Of a stretch of 64,000 nt of DNA, positions 49,279 through 57,252 are shown piece by piece. Made by a program: the position numbers and the translations under genes. Position 1 is the stretch's first letter. Each line of letters starts with the position of its first letter. This stretch comes from JBBSNV01 sp964458605 (lineage in GTDB: Bacteria; Pseudomonadota; Alphaproteobacteria; Reyranellales; JAQSWP01). A model generated the notes under the pieces. That model did not search any database. It had not been told where the DNA came from and saw only the letters and a program-made list of their open reading frames with translations. The stretch is from assembly GCA_964458605.1 (NCBI GenBank), contig CAYWLS010000021.1:1-64000 (forward strand). The letters are read 5' to 3'.

Positions 49279-52146
49279 TCAGGCTGCACGATCGTCACCG
49301 ATCTGCTCCACCGCATCCTCGCACCGCCGGCACAGGCCGGGATGGGCCGAAGACTGGCCGACCTCGGGCAGCACCATCCAGCAGCGCTGGCATTTGGCGC
49401 CCTCGGCGGCGCGAGGCGCGACGCCCACGCCGGCGACGTCGCTCAAGGCGAAGGAACCGGCCGGCGGCTCGCCTTCGACCAGCCTGGCGCCGGAGGTGAT
49501 GAAGATCTCCGCCGGATCCAGCCCCTCGAACGCCCTGACGTGGTCGGCGGTGGCGTAGACCACCGGCAGCGCCTGCAGCGAGGAGCCGATGCGCTTCTCG
49601 GCGCGCTCGATCTCCAGCGCGCCGGTCACCACCTTGCGCAGGTTGCGCACCAGGTTCCAGCGTTCGGCCAGCGCCGCGTCGCGCCAGGCGGCCGGCACCT
49701 GGGGGAAGACGCGCATATGCACGCTCTGCGGCTGGCCATCGTTGCCGGCATTGGGCCGAGCCAGCCACGCCTCCTCGGCGGTGAAGCAGATGAACGGGGC
49801 CAGCCAGGCAGTCAGGCAGGAAAACACCTCCGCCAGCACGGTGCGGCAGGCGCGCCGGCGCAGCGACGAAGGCTTGTCGCAATAGAGCGCGTCCTTGCGG
49901 ATGTCGAAATAGAACGCCGACAGATCGGCGGCGCAGAAATTGTGCAGCGCCGTCGACATGGCGTGGAAATCGAAATCGTGCACGCATTGGCGCACCAGCC
50001 CGTCGAGTTCCGACAGCCGGTGCAGCACCCATTTCTCCAGGGACGGCAGTTCCGCCGGCGCCACGCGCTCGGCATCGCTGAAGCCGTCGAGATTGCCCAG
50101 CAGATAGCGCAAGGTGTTGCGCAGCCGGCGATAGGCCTCGGCGTGGTGCTTGAGGATTTCCTTGCCGATGCGCTGGTCCTCGACATAGTCGGAGCCCACC
50201 ACCCACAGGCGCAAAATGTCGGCGCCGAAATCGTTCCACACTTCCTGCGGCGCGGTGACGTTGCCCAGGGACTTGGACATCTTGCGGCCCTGCTCGTCGA
50301 GCGTGAAGCCATGCGTCAGCACCGCGTCGTAGGGCGCGCGGCCGCGCGTGCCGCAGCTCTCCAGCAAGGACGAGTGGAAATAGCCGCGATGCTGGTCCGA
50401 GCCCTCGAGATAGAGCGAGGCCGGCCATTTCAGTTCGGGATTGCCTTCCAGCACGAAGGTATGGGTGCAGCCCGAATCGAACCACACGTCGAGAATGTCG
50501 GTGACCGGCTCGTAGTCGTTGGGATCGTAGTCGTTGCCCAGGAAGCGGCGCTGGTCGCCGGCAAACCAGGCATCGGCGCCCTGCTCCTCGAATGCCTTGG
50601 CGATGCGCTCCATCACCTTGGCGTCGCGCAGCGGCTCGCCGGTCTTCTTGCTGACGAATACCGCGATCGGCACGCCCCAGGCGCGCTGGCGCGACACGCA
50701 CCAGTCGGGCCGGTTCTCGATCATGCCGCCCAGCCGGGTCTGGCCGGCCGGCGGCACGAAGCGGGTGTCGGCAATGGCTTGCAGCGCGGTCTGGCGCAAG
50801 GTGCCGGGGATGCCGGAGATCGGCTTGTCCATGGCGATGAACCATTGCGGCGCGTTGCGGAAGATCAGCGGCGCCTTGGACCGCCAGGAATGCGGATAGG
50901 AATGCTGCAGCTTGCCGTTGGCCAGCAGGTGGCCGGTCGGCTTCAGCGCCGCGATCACCGCGTCGTTGGCATCGCCGCGCTTGCCGTAAGGCGTCAGCAC
51001 GCGCTTGCCGGCGAACAGCGGCACGTGCTGGTAATAGGAGCCATCGGCATCGACGGTGTGCGGCACTTCGATGCCGTTCCTGACGCCCAGCTCGTAGTCG
51101 TCCGCGCCATGACCCGGCGCGATATGCACGAAGCCGGTGCCGGCATCCATGGTGACGAAATCCGCCGTCAGCAGCGGTACGTCGAAGTCGTAGCCCTGGC
51201 CGCGCAGCGGGTGCGCGGCGGCGACGCCTTCGAGCTGCGCCGGCGCAATCTCACTCACCGTGCGCCACGCCGTGGCGCCGATATCGGCAGCGAATTTCTC
51301 TGCCAGTTCCTTGGCAACGAGATAGCGGCCCGGCCGGGCAAAGCTGCCCTCCTTGAAGGCCGACAATTCGACCAGCGCGTAGCTGGCTTCGGGATGGCGG
51401 GCGATGGCGCGGTTGCCCGGCATGGTCCAGGGAGTCGTCGTCCAGATGACGATGCTGGCGTCTTTCAGCGCCGCATCCTTTGCCTCCACGATCGGAAAGC
51501 CGACCCAGATCGTGTCGGAGACGTGGTCGTGATACTCGACCTCGGCCTCGGCCAGTGCGGTCTTCTCGACCACGCTCCACAACACCGCCTTCGAGCCCTT
51601 GAACAGACCGCCATTGAGCAGGAACTTGCCCAGCTCGCGCACGATCTGCGCCTCGGCCGAATAAGCCATCGTGGTGTAGGGATGGTCCCAGTCGCCGACC
51701 ACGCCCAGGCGCTTGAACTCCGCGCGCTGCACGTCGATCCAGTTCTGCGCGAAGTCGCGGCATTCCTTGCGGAACTCGACGATCGGCACGGCATCCTTGT
51801 CCTTGCCCTTGGCGCGATATTCCTCCTCGATCTTCCATTCGATCGGCAGGCCGTGGCAGTCCCAGCCCGGGACGTAGTTGGCGTCCTTGCCCAGCATCTG
51901 CTGGGAGCGGTTGACGGTGTCCTTGAGGATCTTGTTCAGCGCGTGACCGATATGCAGGTGCCCATTGGCGTAAGGCGGGCCGTCATGCAGCACGAACTTC
52001 TCGCGGCCTTTGGATTGCTCGCGCAGCCGGCGATAGAGATCGAGCTGCTGCCAATGGGCCAGTATCTCCGGCTCCTTCTTGGCCAGCCCGGCTTTCATCG
52101 GGAAAGCGGTCTTGGGCAGGAAAACGGTGTTCTTGTAGTCGGCCAT
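49279..52146 (-). CDS. ileS: Isoleucyl-tRNA synthetase
   Basis: 955-residue class I aminoacyl-tRNA synthetase. The HIGH motif is in GPPYANGHLHIGHALNK near residue 60; the KMSKS loop is in EQGRKMSKSLGNVTAPQEVW near 620. The editing (CP1) domain includes VIWTTTPWTMPGNRAIARHP, and the tRNA-binding C terminus ends with a zinc finger CQRCWMVLPE and CRRCEDAVEQ, marking the bacterial type. It is complete and in frame over nearly 2.9 kb. It lies between the frameshifted EEP gene upstream and lspA downstream. Confidence 0.98.
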   Translation of the reverse strand: MADYKNTVFLPKTAFPMKAGLAKKEPEILAHWQQLDLYRRLREQSKGREKFVLHDGPPYANGHLHIGHALNKILKDTVNRSQQMLGKDANYVPGWDCHGLPIEWKIEEEYRAKGKDKDAVPIVEFRKECRDFAQNWIDVQRAEFKRLGVVGDWDHPYTTMAYSAEAQIVRELGKFLLNGGLFKGSKAVLWSVVEKTALAEAEVEYHDHVSDTIWVGFPIVEAKDAALKDASIVIWTTTPWTMPGNRAIARHPEASYALVELSAFKEGSFARPGRYLVAKELAEKFAADIGATAWRTVSEIAPAQLEGVAAAHPLRGQGYDFDVPLLTADFVTMDAGTGFVHIAPGHGADDYELGVRNGIEVPHTVDADGSYYQHVPLFAGKRVLTPYGKRGDANDAVIAALKPTGHLLANGKLQHSYPHSWRSKAPLIFRNAPQWFIAMDKPISGIPGTLRQTALQAIADTRFVPPAGQTRLGGMIENRPDWCVSRQRAWGVPIAVFVSKKTGEPLRDAKVMERIAKAFEEQGADAWFAGDQRRFLGNDYDPNDYEPVTDILDVWFDSGCTHTFVLEGNPELKWPASLYLEGSDQHRGYFHSSLLESCGTRGRAPYDAVLTHGFTLDEQGRKMSKSLGNVTAPQEVWNDFGADILRLWVVGSDYVEDQRIGKEILKHHAEAYRRLRNTLRYLLGNLDGFSDAERVAPAELPSLEKWVLHRLSELDGLVRQCVHDFDFHAMSTALHNFCAADLSAFYFDIRKDALYCDKPSSLRRRACRTVLAEVFSCLTAWLAPFICFTAEEAWLARPNAGNDGQPQSVHMRVFPQVPAAWRDAALAERWNLVRNLRKVVTGALEIERAEKRIGSSLQALPVVYATADHVRAFEGLDPAEIFITSGARLVEGEPPAGSFALSDVAGVGVAPRAAEGAKCQRCWMVLPEVGQSSAHPGLCRRCEDAVEQIGDDRAA

Positions 52147-52325
52147 GACGATCGGCTCTCGCGTTATCGGCTTGCAGCGATTGGCAAAACAGGAATGTCC
52201 CGGGCCGCCTCAGCGGGCCGGGCCGATAATTCGCGCTATGGCGCCCGAGGCGCGGAAAACGGCCGTTCCTTGCTGCATGGCGGCGGAGAATACGGGGCCG
52301 GCCGCAGGGGGTCAAGGAAGCGTCC

Positions 52326-53170
52326 CTAGGGCGAAACGGCGGATTTCCGGGGATTTTCGACGACGCCGATCTCCGCCGCCTGCGGAAAATGGTCCGAACC
52401 CAGCGCCGGCCCGTTCTCGACACGCAGCAAGGCCAGCCCGTTGCCGACCAGAACGTGGTCGAGCGGCAGTCGCAACGGCCAGGTCAGGTCGCTGGGCCAG
52501 GTCAGGCGCGGCCAGGTCAGGCGCGGCCAGCTCGTGATCTCGCTCAGGCCCTGCGCGGCCAGCAGCCGGCGCAAGGCCAGGCTGCTCGGCGCGGCGTTGA
52601 AATCGCCCATCACGAGGCGATGCTGACTGGCCGGCAAGCCTGCCAGGCTGTCCAAGCTCGTGTCGTGCTCGCGCGCCAAACCGGCCGACAGCGGCGGCGG
52701 CGGGTGCGCGGCGACGATCTCGACCGGCGTGCCATCGACATCGACGCTGACCCGCAGCACAGATCGTCCCGGGCTTTGGGGAAACAGCGTCTCCTGGGTC
52801 AGGAACGGCCGTCGCGCGATCACGCCGATGCCCAATCCGCCGCGGCGCGGTCCCATCAGGCGATAGAGATTAGAGACCGGCCAGCGCGTCGAGCTGGGCG
52901 GCAAGGGCCGGCGTCGGCTCCTCGAACGACGACGACATCGAACTGCTCCTGACGCAACCACGCCACCACGTCGTCGATGTTGCGATCGTCGCCCAGCAGG
53001 TTGAACGCCGCCACGCGCAACTGCAGCCTCGCCGCACCCGCCGGGCCGGACGCAACCGGCACGTCGCGCAGCGCATGGGCATTAAGGCAGATTGCCGCCA
53101 GCGCCGACAGCAGCGCCGCGATCGCGGCGATCGCTCCCAGCAGGCTATCTGCCCGGCGCCTCCTGACAAG
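52326..53170 (-). pseudogene. Endonuclease/exonuclease/phosphatase-family protein, frameshifted
   Basis: The family sequence is spread over three frames. A hydrophobic N-terminal helix (about 53143-53080, LLGAIAAIAALLSALAAICL) and RVAAFNLLGDDRNIDDVVAW, LRQEQFDVVV are in one frame. EEPTPALAAQLDALAG follows in the next after an indel near 52935. SNLYRLMGPRRGGLGIGVIA through HRLVMGDFNAAPSSLALRRL and GSDHFPQAAEIGV, with the catalytic GDFN and SDHF, is in a third frame from about 52875. No start codon is visible in the first frame. Without the indels it would be a membrane-anchored nuclease/phosphatase of about 280 residues. Intact coding character suggests recent damage or sequence errors. Confidence 0.82.
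52477..52534. repeat. In-frame microrepeat encoding Thr-Trp-Pro units
   Basis: GGCCAGGTCAG occurs at 52477, 52495 and 52510, with a partial fourth copy at 52525; spacings of 18 and 15 bp keep the frame. On the minus strand it encodes WPRLTWPRLTWPSDLTWPL within the EEP gene remnant. Confidence 0.8.
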
Positions 53171-53222
53171 AGCCGAGCGCGCGATCGAGCCCGAATGATG
53201 GCCGGCCGAGCCGATCGCCCGA

Positions 53223-54416
53223 TCAGCTCTGGGGCGTTTGGCGATAGCGCCGGCGCAGCAGCGGCAGGCACAGCAGCGCCGACGCGGCCAGCACCGAGGA
53301 GGTCATGATGGTGGGCGGCAGGAAGTCGTTGTTGGGCCCGACCAGCAGCGCCGCCAGCGGCGGGCCGCCGATCTGGCCCAGGCTGAACACCACCGTCATC
53401 CAGGCCAGCGCGCGAGGGAACTGCTCCGGCGACAGGATGCGCGCCTGCTGCAGGCAGAGCGCGGTGATGCCGATCAGGGTGGCGCCCAGCGCCGCCGCGC
53501 CGATGATCGCACCCGGCACCGAATGCCACAGCACCGGCACCAGCAGGCCGACCGCCTGCAGCAGAAAGGCGGTAATCAGCGCCAGGGTGACCCCCAGATG
53601 CCGCACCAGCGCCTGCCAGATCAAGTTGGACGGCGCCGCGGCCAGGCCGACCACCAGCCAGGTCAGGGTCGAGAAGTCGGCGAGCTGGGGCAGGCTGCGC
53701 ACCAGGGTCGGCAGATAGGTGGCCTGCACGACATAGCCGAAGCCCATGCCGCCATAGGCCAGGAACAGCAGGGTGAAGGCGAGCGTGAACAGCCTGCGGC
53801 GCGGCACGCCGGGGCGGTCGGCGGGCGGCGGCTCGTCCACCGGCCGCAAGCGCAGGGCGGTGTAAAGCGCGGGCATCGCGAACAGCGCCGCCAATGCGCC
53901 CGCCACCTGCCACTGGCCGGCCCAGCCGATGCCGCTGCGCTGGGCCAGTTCGATCACCAGCGATGACGTGACGATGCCGATGCCGACGCCGCCCAGCAGC
54001 CAGCCGATGCGGTCGGCGCGCCCTTCCTTGACCAGCGCTTCCATCACGAAGGCGCTGACGAATATCTGCGCGAAGGCCGAGGCGATGCCGCTCAGGAAGC
54101 GCAGCGCATGCCACGCCAGCGGGTCGCGCGTGAAACCCATCGCCAGGGTGGTCAGCACCGACAGCACGATGCCCAGCATCAGCAGGACGCGACGCGTACC
54201 GGGACGGCCGAACGGCGTGGCGGCCAGCGCGCCGACGAAATAGCCGATGAAATTGGTCGCGGCCAGCAGACCTGCGCTCTTCACGTCCAGCAAACCCGCG
54301 CCGATCATGTCGGGCAGGATCGGCGTGTAGATGAAGCGGCCGATGCCCATGGCCAGCATCATGGTCGTCATGCCGCCGGCCAGCACGAGGCTGGCCCGAG
54401 GGTGCGGCTGGGCCAT
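53223..54416 (-). CDS. MFS transporter, YbfB/YjiJ-like, second of a tandem pair
   Basis: 397-residue 12-helix carrier. TMMLAMGIGRFIYTPILPDM and FIGYFVGALAATPFGRPGTR at the N terminus, WLLGGVGIGIVTSSLVIELA mid-N-half, and TLTWLVVGLAAAPSNLIWQA and MTVVFSLGQIGGPPLAALLV in the C half mark the YbfB/YjiJ branch. Substrate unknown. Start ATG 54416 shares one base with the stop of the upstream paralogue (TGATG), so translation is coupled. The two proteins are clear duplicates with the same motif order. Confidence 0.92.
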   Translation of the reverse strand: MAQPHPRASLVLAGGMTTMMLAMGIGRFIYTPILPDMIGAGLLDVKSAGLLAATNFIGYFVGALAATPFGRPGTRRVLLMLGIVLSVLTTLAMGFTRDPLAWHALRFLSGIASAFAQIFVSAFVMEALVKEGRADRIGWLLGGVGIGIVTSSLVIELAQRSGIGWAGQWQVAGALAALFAMPALYTALRLRPVDEPPPADRPGVPRRRLFTLAFTLLFLAYGGMGFGYVVQATYLPTLVRSLPQLADFSTLTWLVVGLAAAPSNLIWQALVRHLGVTLALITAFLLQAVGLLVPVLWHSVPGAIIGAAALGATLIGITALCLQQARILSPEQFPRALAWMTVVFSLGQIGGPPLAALLVGPNNDFLPPTIMTSSVLAASALLCLPLLRRRYRQTPQS

Positions 54417-55654
54417 CAGAGCCGGGGTCCGGCAGCGGGCGCGGGATCGCGCGGCGCGACAGGCCGCAGCGGCAGGATGGATAGCGCGACCAGCACCGCG
54501 CCCAGCACCAGCACCGCCGACGCCAGCACGGTGGGCCACAGGAAGCTGCCATCCGGACCGACCAGCGCGCCGGCCAGCGGCGGTCCGGCGATCTGGCCCA
54601 GGCCGAAGGAAGCGGTCATCAGCGCCACGGCGCGACCGGCCTGGCTGCCCGACAGGGCGCGGGCGTGGCCCAGCCCCATGGCGGTGATGCCCATGAAAGT
54701 GCCGCCCAGCGCCACCGCGGCGATCGCCACGCCCGGCACCGAACTCCATACCAGCGGCACCAGCAGGCCGACCGCCTGCAGCACAAAGGCCGCGATCATC
54801 GCCAGCGGCCGGCCGGTGCGGCGGGCGATGCTGTCCCATAGCGGATTGGACGGCGCCGCTGACAGCCCCACCACCAGCCATGCCAGGGTGCCGAAGCCAG
54901 CCAGAGCGGGCAGCGCCCGCATCAAGGTCGGCAGGTAGGTGGCGTCGATGATGTAGCCCAGGCCGAGACAGAAATAGGCGACCAGCAGCAGCGCGAAGGC
55001 CGGCGTAAACAGCCGGTCGCGGCCATCGCCACCGGCCGCCGCAGCGGCTGTCCTGGGCAGGTCCAGCCGCATCGTGCCGTACCAGGCGACCAGCGCCAGC
55101 ACGGCGGCAAGGTCGCCCGCCGCCAGCCACAATCCGCGCCAGTTGATCGCCATCTGCTGCATGGCCTCGACCAGCACGGCGGACGCGGCGATGCCCAGGC
55201 CGACGCCGGCGAAGAACCAGCCTGCCCATTGCGGCCGCTCGGCGCGGGCAAAGGCCTCGCCGGCGAAGCCGACGAAGAACACCAGCACGAAGGCGCTGGC
55301 CAAGCCGCTCAGGAACCGCACCGCCAGCCATATCGGGATGCTGGGCGAGATCGCCATCGCCAGGGTGGTGACAACGCTGGCCACGATCGCCAGGCGCAGC
55401 CAGACCAGCCGCTGGCGCGGCGTCACGATCAATGCCGCGATCAGCGCGCCCGCCAGGTAGCCGACGAAATTGGCCGAAGCGATCCAGCCCGCCTGGGCGA
55501 TGCTGAGCTGTCCCTCGTTCAGCATGTCGGGCAGGATCGGCGTGTAGACGAAGCGGCCGATGCCCATTGCCAGCATCAGCGCAGCGATGCCGCCCCACAG
55601 CACCGCGCGCGCATCGCCCACCAGGCGGCGCTGCTCGAACGGATCGGCGCTCAT
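54416..55654 (-). CDS. MFS transporter, YbfB/YjiJ-like, first of a tandem pair
   Basis: 412-residue 12-helix carrier, paralogue of the next gene. Matching segments are LMLAMGIGRFVYTPILPDML, ASANFVGYLAGALIAALIV, WFFAGVGLGIAASAVLVEAM, TLAWLVVGLSAAPSNPLWDS and MTASFGLGQIAGPPLAGALV. The C terminus is a Pro/Ala-rich tail. Start ATG 55654, 21 bp after the ribF stop, so it is probably read from the ribF transcript. The pair and the EEP gene separate ribF from ileS, which are neighbours in many relatives. Confidence 0.93.
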   Translation of the reverse strand: MSADPFEQRRLVGDARAVLWGGIAALMLAMGIGRFVYTPILPDMLNEGQLSIAQAGWIASANFVGYLAGALIAALIVTPRQRLVWLRLAIVASVVTTLAMAISPSIPIWLAVRFLSGLASAFVLVFFVGFAGEAFARAERPQWAGWFFAGVGLGIAASAVLVEAMQQMAINWRGLWLAAGDLAAVLALVAWYGTMRLDLPRTAAAAAGGDGRDRLFTPAFALLLVAYFCLGLGYIIDATYLPTLMRALPALAGFGTLAWLVVGLSAAPSNPLWDSIARRTGRPLAMIAAFVLQAVGLLVPLVWSSVPGVAIAAVALGGTFMGITAMGLGHARALSGSQAGRAVALMTASFGLGQIAGPPLAGALVGPDGSFLWPTVLASAVLVLGAVLVALSILPLRPVAPRDPAPAAGPRL

Positions 55655-55675
55655 GCGCTGGCCATCATGGGCGCG

Positions 55676-56623
55676 TTAGTTCCCGCCGGCGCGCAGCAAG
55701 TGCCGGGCCTGTTCGCCGTCGCGCAGAATCTGCGCCTTGAGCGCGTCGAAGGACGGGAATTTCTGCTCGGGCCGCAGGAAGTCGACGAACTGCACGCGCA
55801 GATGCTTGCCGTAGAGATCGCCGGCGAAATCGAACAGATGCACCTCCAGCCACACGCTCCTGCCGTCGACCGTGGGCCGGCTGCCGAAATTGGCCACGCC
55901 GTCGGACCACACCGTCTCGGCGCCGCGATCGACGCCGGCGCGCACGGCATAGACGCCCTTGGCGGGCTGCAGGAAATCGGCCAGGCGGATATTGGCGGTG
56001 GGAAAGCCGATGGTGCGACCCAGTTGCTTGCCAGTCTCGACCCGGCCCTCGATCTCCCAGGCGCGGCCCAGCAGGCGGGCCGCCTGACGCGGCTTGCCCT
56101 CCTCTAGATAGCGGCGGATCTGGGTCGAGGAATAGATCTCGCCGCTATCGGCCGCCACCGGCGACACGGCCGTGTAGTAGTAGCGATGCGCCGCGGCCAG
56201 GCGCTCCAGCAGCGCAGCGTTGCCCGAGCGGTTGTGGCCGAACACGAAATCGTAGCCGGTCACGACGTGGCGCGCGCCCAGGCCGCGGTCGATCACCTGG
56301 TCGATGAAGCGCTCGGCGGTGAAGGCGGCGAAGTCGCGGTCGAAGCGCACCACGAACAGCAGATCGACGCCCAGTTGCTCGATCACGCGCGCCTTCAGCC
56401 GCAGTGGCGTCAGGCGGAACGGCGGATCGTCGGGCCGGAAGAAGCTGCGCGGATGCGGCTCGAAGGTCAGCACCGCAACCGGGGCGCCGATGCGCTGGGC
56501 GGCGCGGCGAGTCTGGGCGATCACCGCCTGATGCCCCAGATGCAGCCCGTCGAAATTGCCGATGGCCACCGCGCAGCCGCGATCCTCGGCGGCGAGCGGT
56601 GCATAATGGCGCAAAACACGCAT
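55676..56623 (-). CDS. ribF: Bifunctional riboflavin kinase/FAD synthetase
   Basis: Phosphorylates riboflavin to FMN and adenylates FMN to FAD. The 315-residue product has the N-terminal nucleotidyltransferase with AIGNFDGLHLGHQAVIAQTR near residue 21 and TGYDFVFGHNRSGNAALLER, then SSTQIRRYLEEGKPRQAARL. The C-terminal kinase (about 185-310) has TIGFPTANIRLADFLQPAKG, GVANFGSRPTVDGRS and VEFVDFLRPEQKF-like ending. Start ATG 56623. It stands 51 bp after the maoC gene on the same strand. Confidence 0.97.
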   Translation of the reverse strand: MRVLRHYAPLAAEDRGCAVAIGNFDGLHLGHQAVIAQTRRAAQRIGAPVAVLTFEPHPRSFFRPDDPPFRLTPLRLKARVIEQLGVDLLFVVRFDRDFAAFTAERFIDQVIDRGLGARHVVTGYDFVFGHNRSGNAALLERLAAAHRYYYTAVSPVAADSGEIYSSTQIRRYLEEGKPRQAARLLGRAWEIEGRVETGKQLGRTIGFPTANIRLADFLQPAKGVYAVRAGVDRGAETVWSDGVANFGSRPTVDGRSVWLEVHLFDFAGDLYGKHLRVQFVDFLRPEQKFPSFDALKAQILRDGEQARHLLRAGGN

Positions 56624-56674
56624 GGCTCTAGCTTGGACGATCCCGGCGTCGGACGCTACTGCGCCGCGGTACGG

Positions 56675-57121
56675 CTATTGGGCGGCCGCCTTGGGGCGAT
56701 TGGGCACCAGCGCCACCGCCTCGCCGTCGATCACCACCAGATCGCCCACCTTGCAGACGGTTTTCATTTTCACCCGGCGCTTTTCGGGCACGATCTCGGT
56801 GATGGTCGCGGTGGCAGTCACCGTGTCGCCGGCCCGCACCGGCGCCTTGAACTTGATGTCCTGGCTGACATAGATGCAGCCGGGGCCCGGCAGCTTGGTG
56901 CCCAGGATGGTGGAGATGAAGGCGGCGCTCAGCATGCCGTGCGCCACGCGGCCCTTGAACAGGGTCTGGGCGGCGAACTCCTGGTGCAGATGCACCGGGT
57001 TGGTGTCACCCGACACGCCGGCGAAAGCCATGATATCGGCCTCGGTCACCGTCTTGCCGAAGCTGGCGCTCATGCCGACCTTGAGATCCTCGAGATAATA
57101 GCCGTGCAGTTCGGCGACCAT
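56675..57121 (-). CDS. MaoC-family (R)-hydratase
   Basis: 148-residue hot-dog protein of the MaoC dehydratase family, which hydrates 2-enoyl-CoA to (R)-3-hydroxyacyl-CoA. The catalytic segment FAGVSGDTNPVHLHQEFAAQ (Asp and His) lies near residues 33-52, followed by RVAHGMLSAAFISTILGT. The C-terminal VRAGDTVTATATITEIVPEK strand pair is typical. ATG 57121 follows AGAGGGAATGCGCC. It is the first gene of the leftward block that continues to ribF, and maoC-ribF adjacency is common among alphaproteobacteria. Confidence 0.94.
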   Translation of the reverse strand: MVAELHGYYLEDLKVGMSASFGKTVTEADIMAFAGVSGDTNPVHLHQEFAAQTLFKGRVAHGMLSAAFISTILGTKLPGPGCIYVSQDIKFKAPVRAGDTVTATATITEIVPEKRRVKMKTVCKVGDLVVIDGEAVALVPNRPKAAAQ

Positions 57122-57252
57122 GGCGCATTCCCTCTGGGGTTCATTGGTTGTCGCGGGGCGGGGCGCGCACTCTAGGCAGCCTGGACGTTAGGCTCAAGCG
57201 CGGCCGGGTTGCGGCCTATTGTTGCAACTGTATTACAATTTTATTACGTCTG

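Noticed and set aside
48646..52329. A very long plus-strand open frame (over 1200 codons) opposite ileS and lspA
   Set aside because: It is antisense to ileS, which has all synthetase motifs; the translation is low-complexity His/Gln/Arg/Gly without domains, as expected of GC-rich shadow frames.
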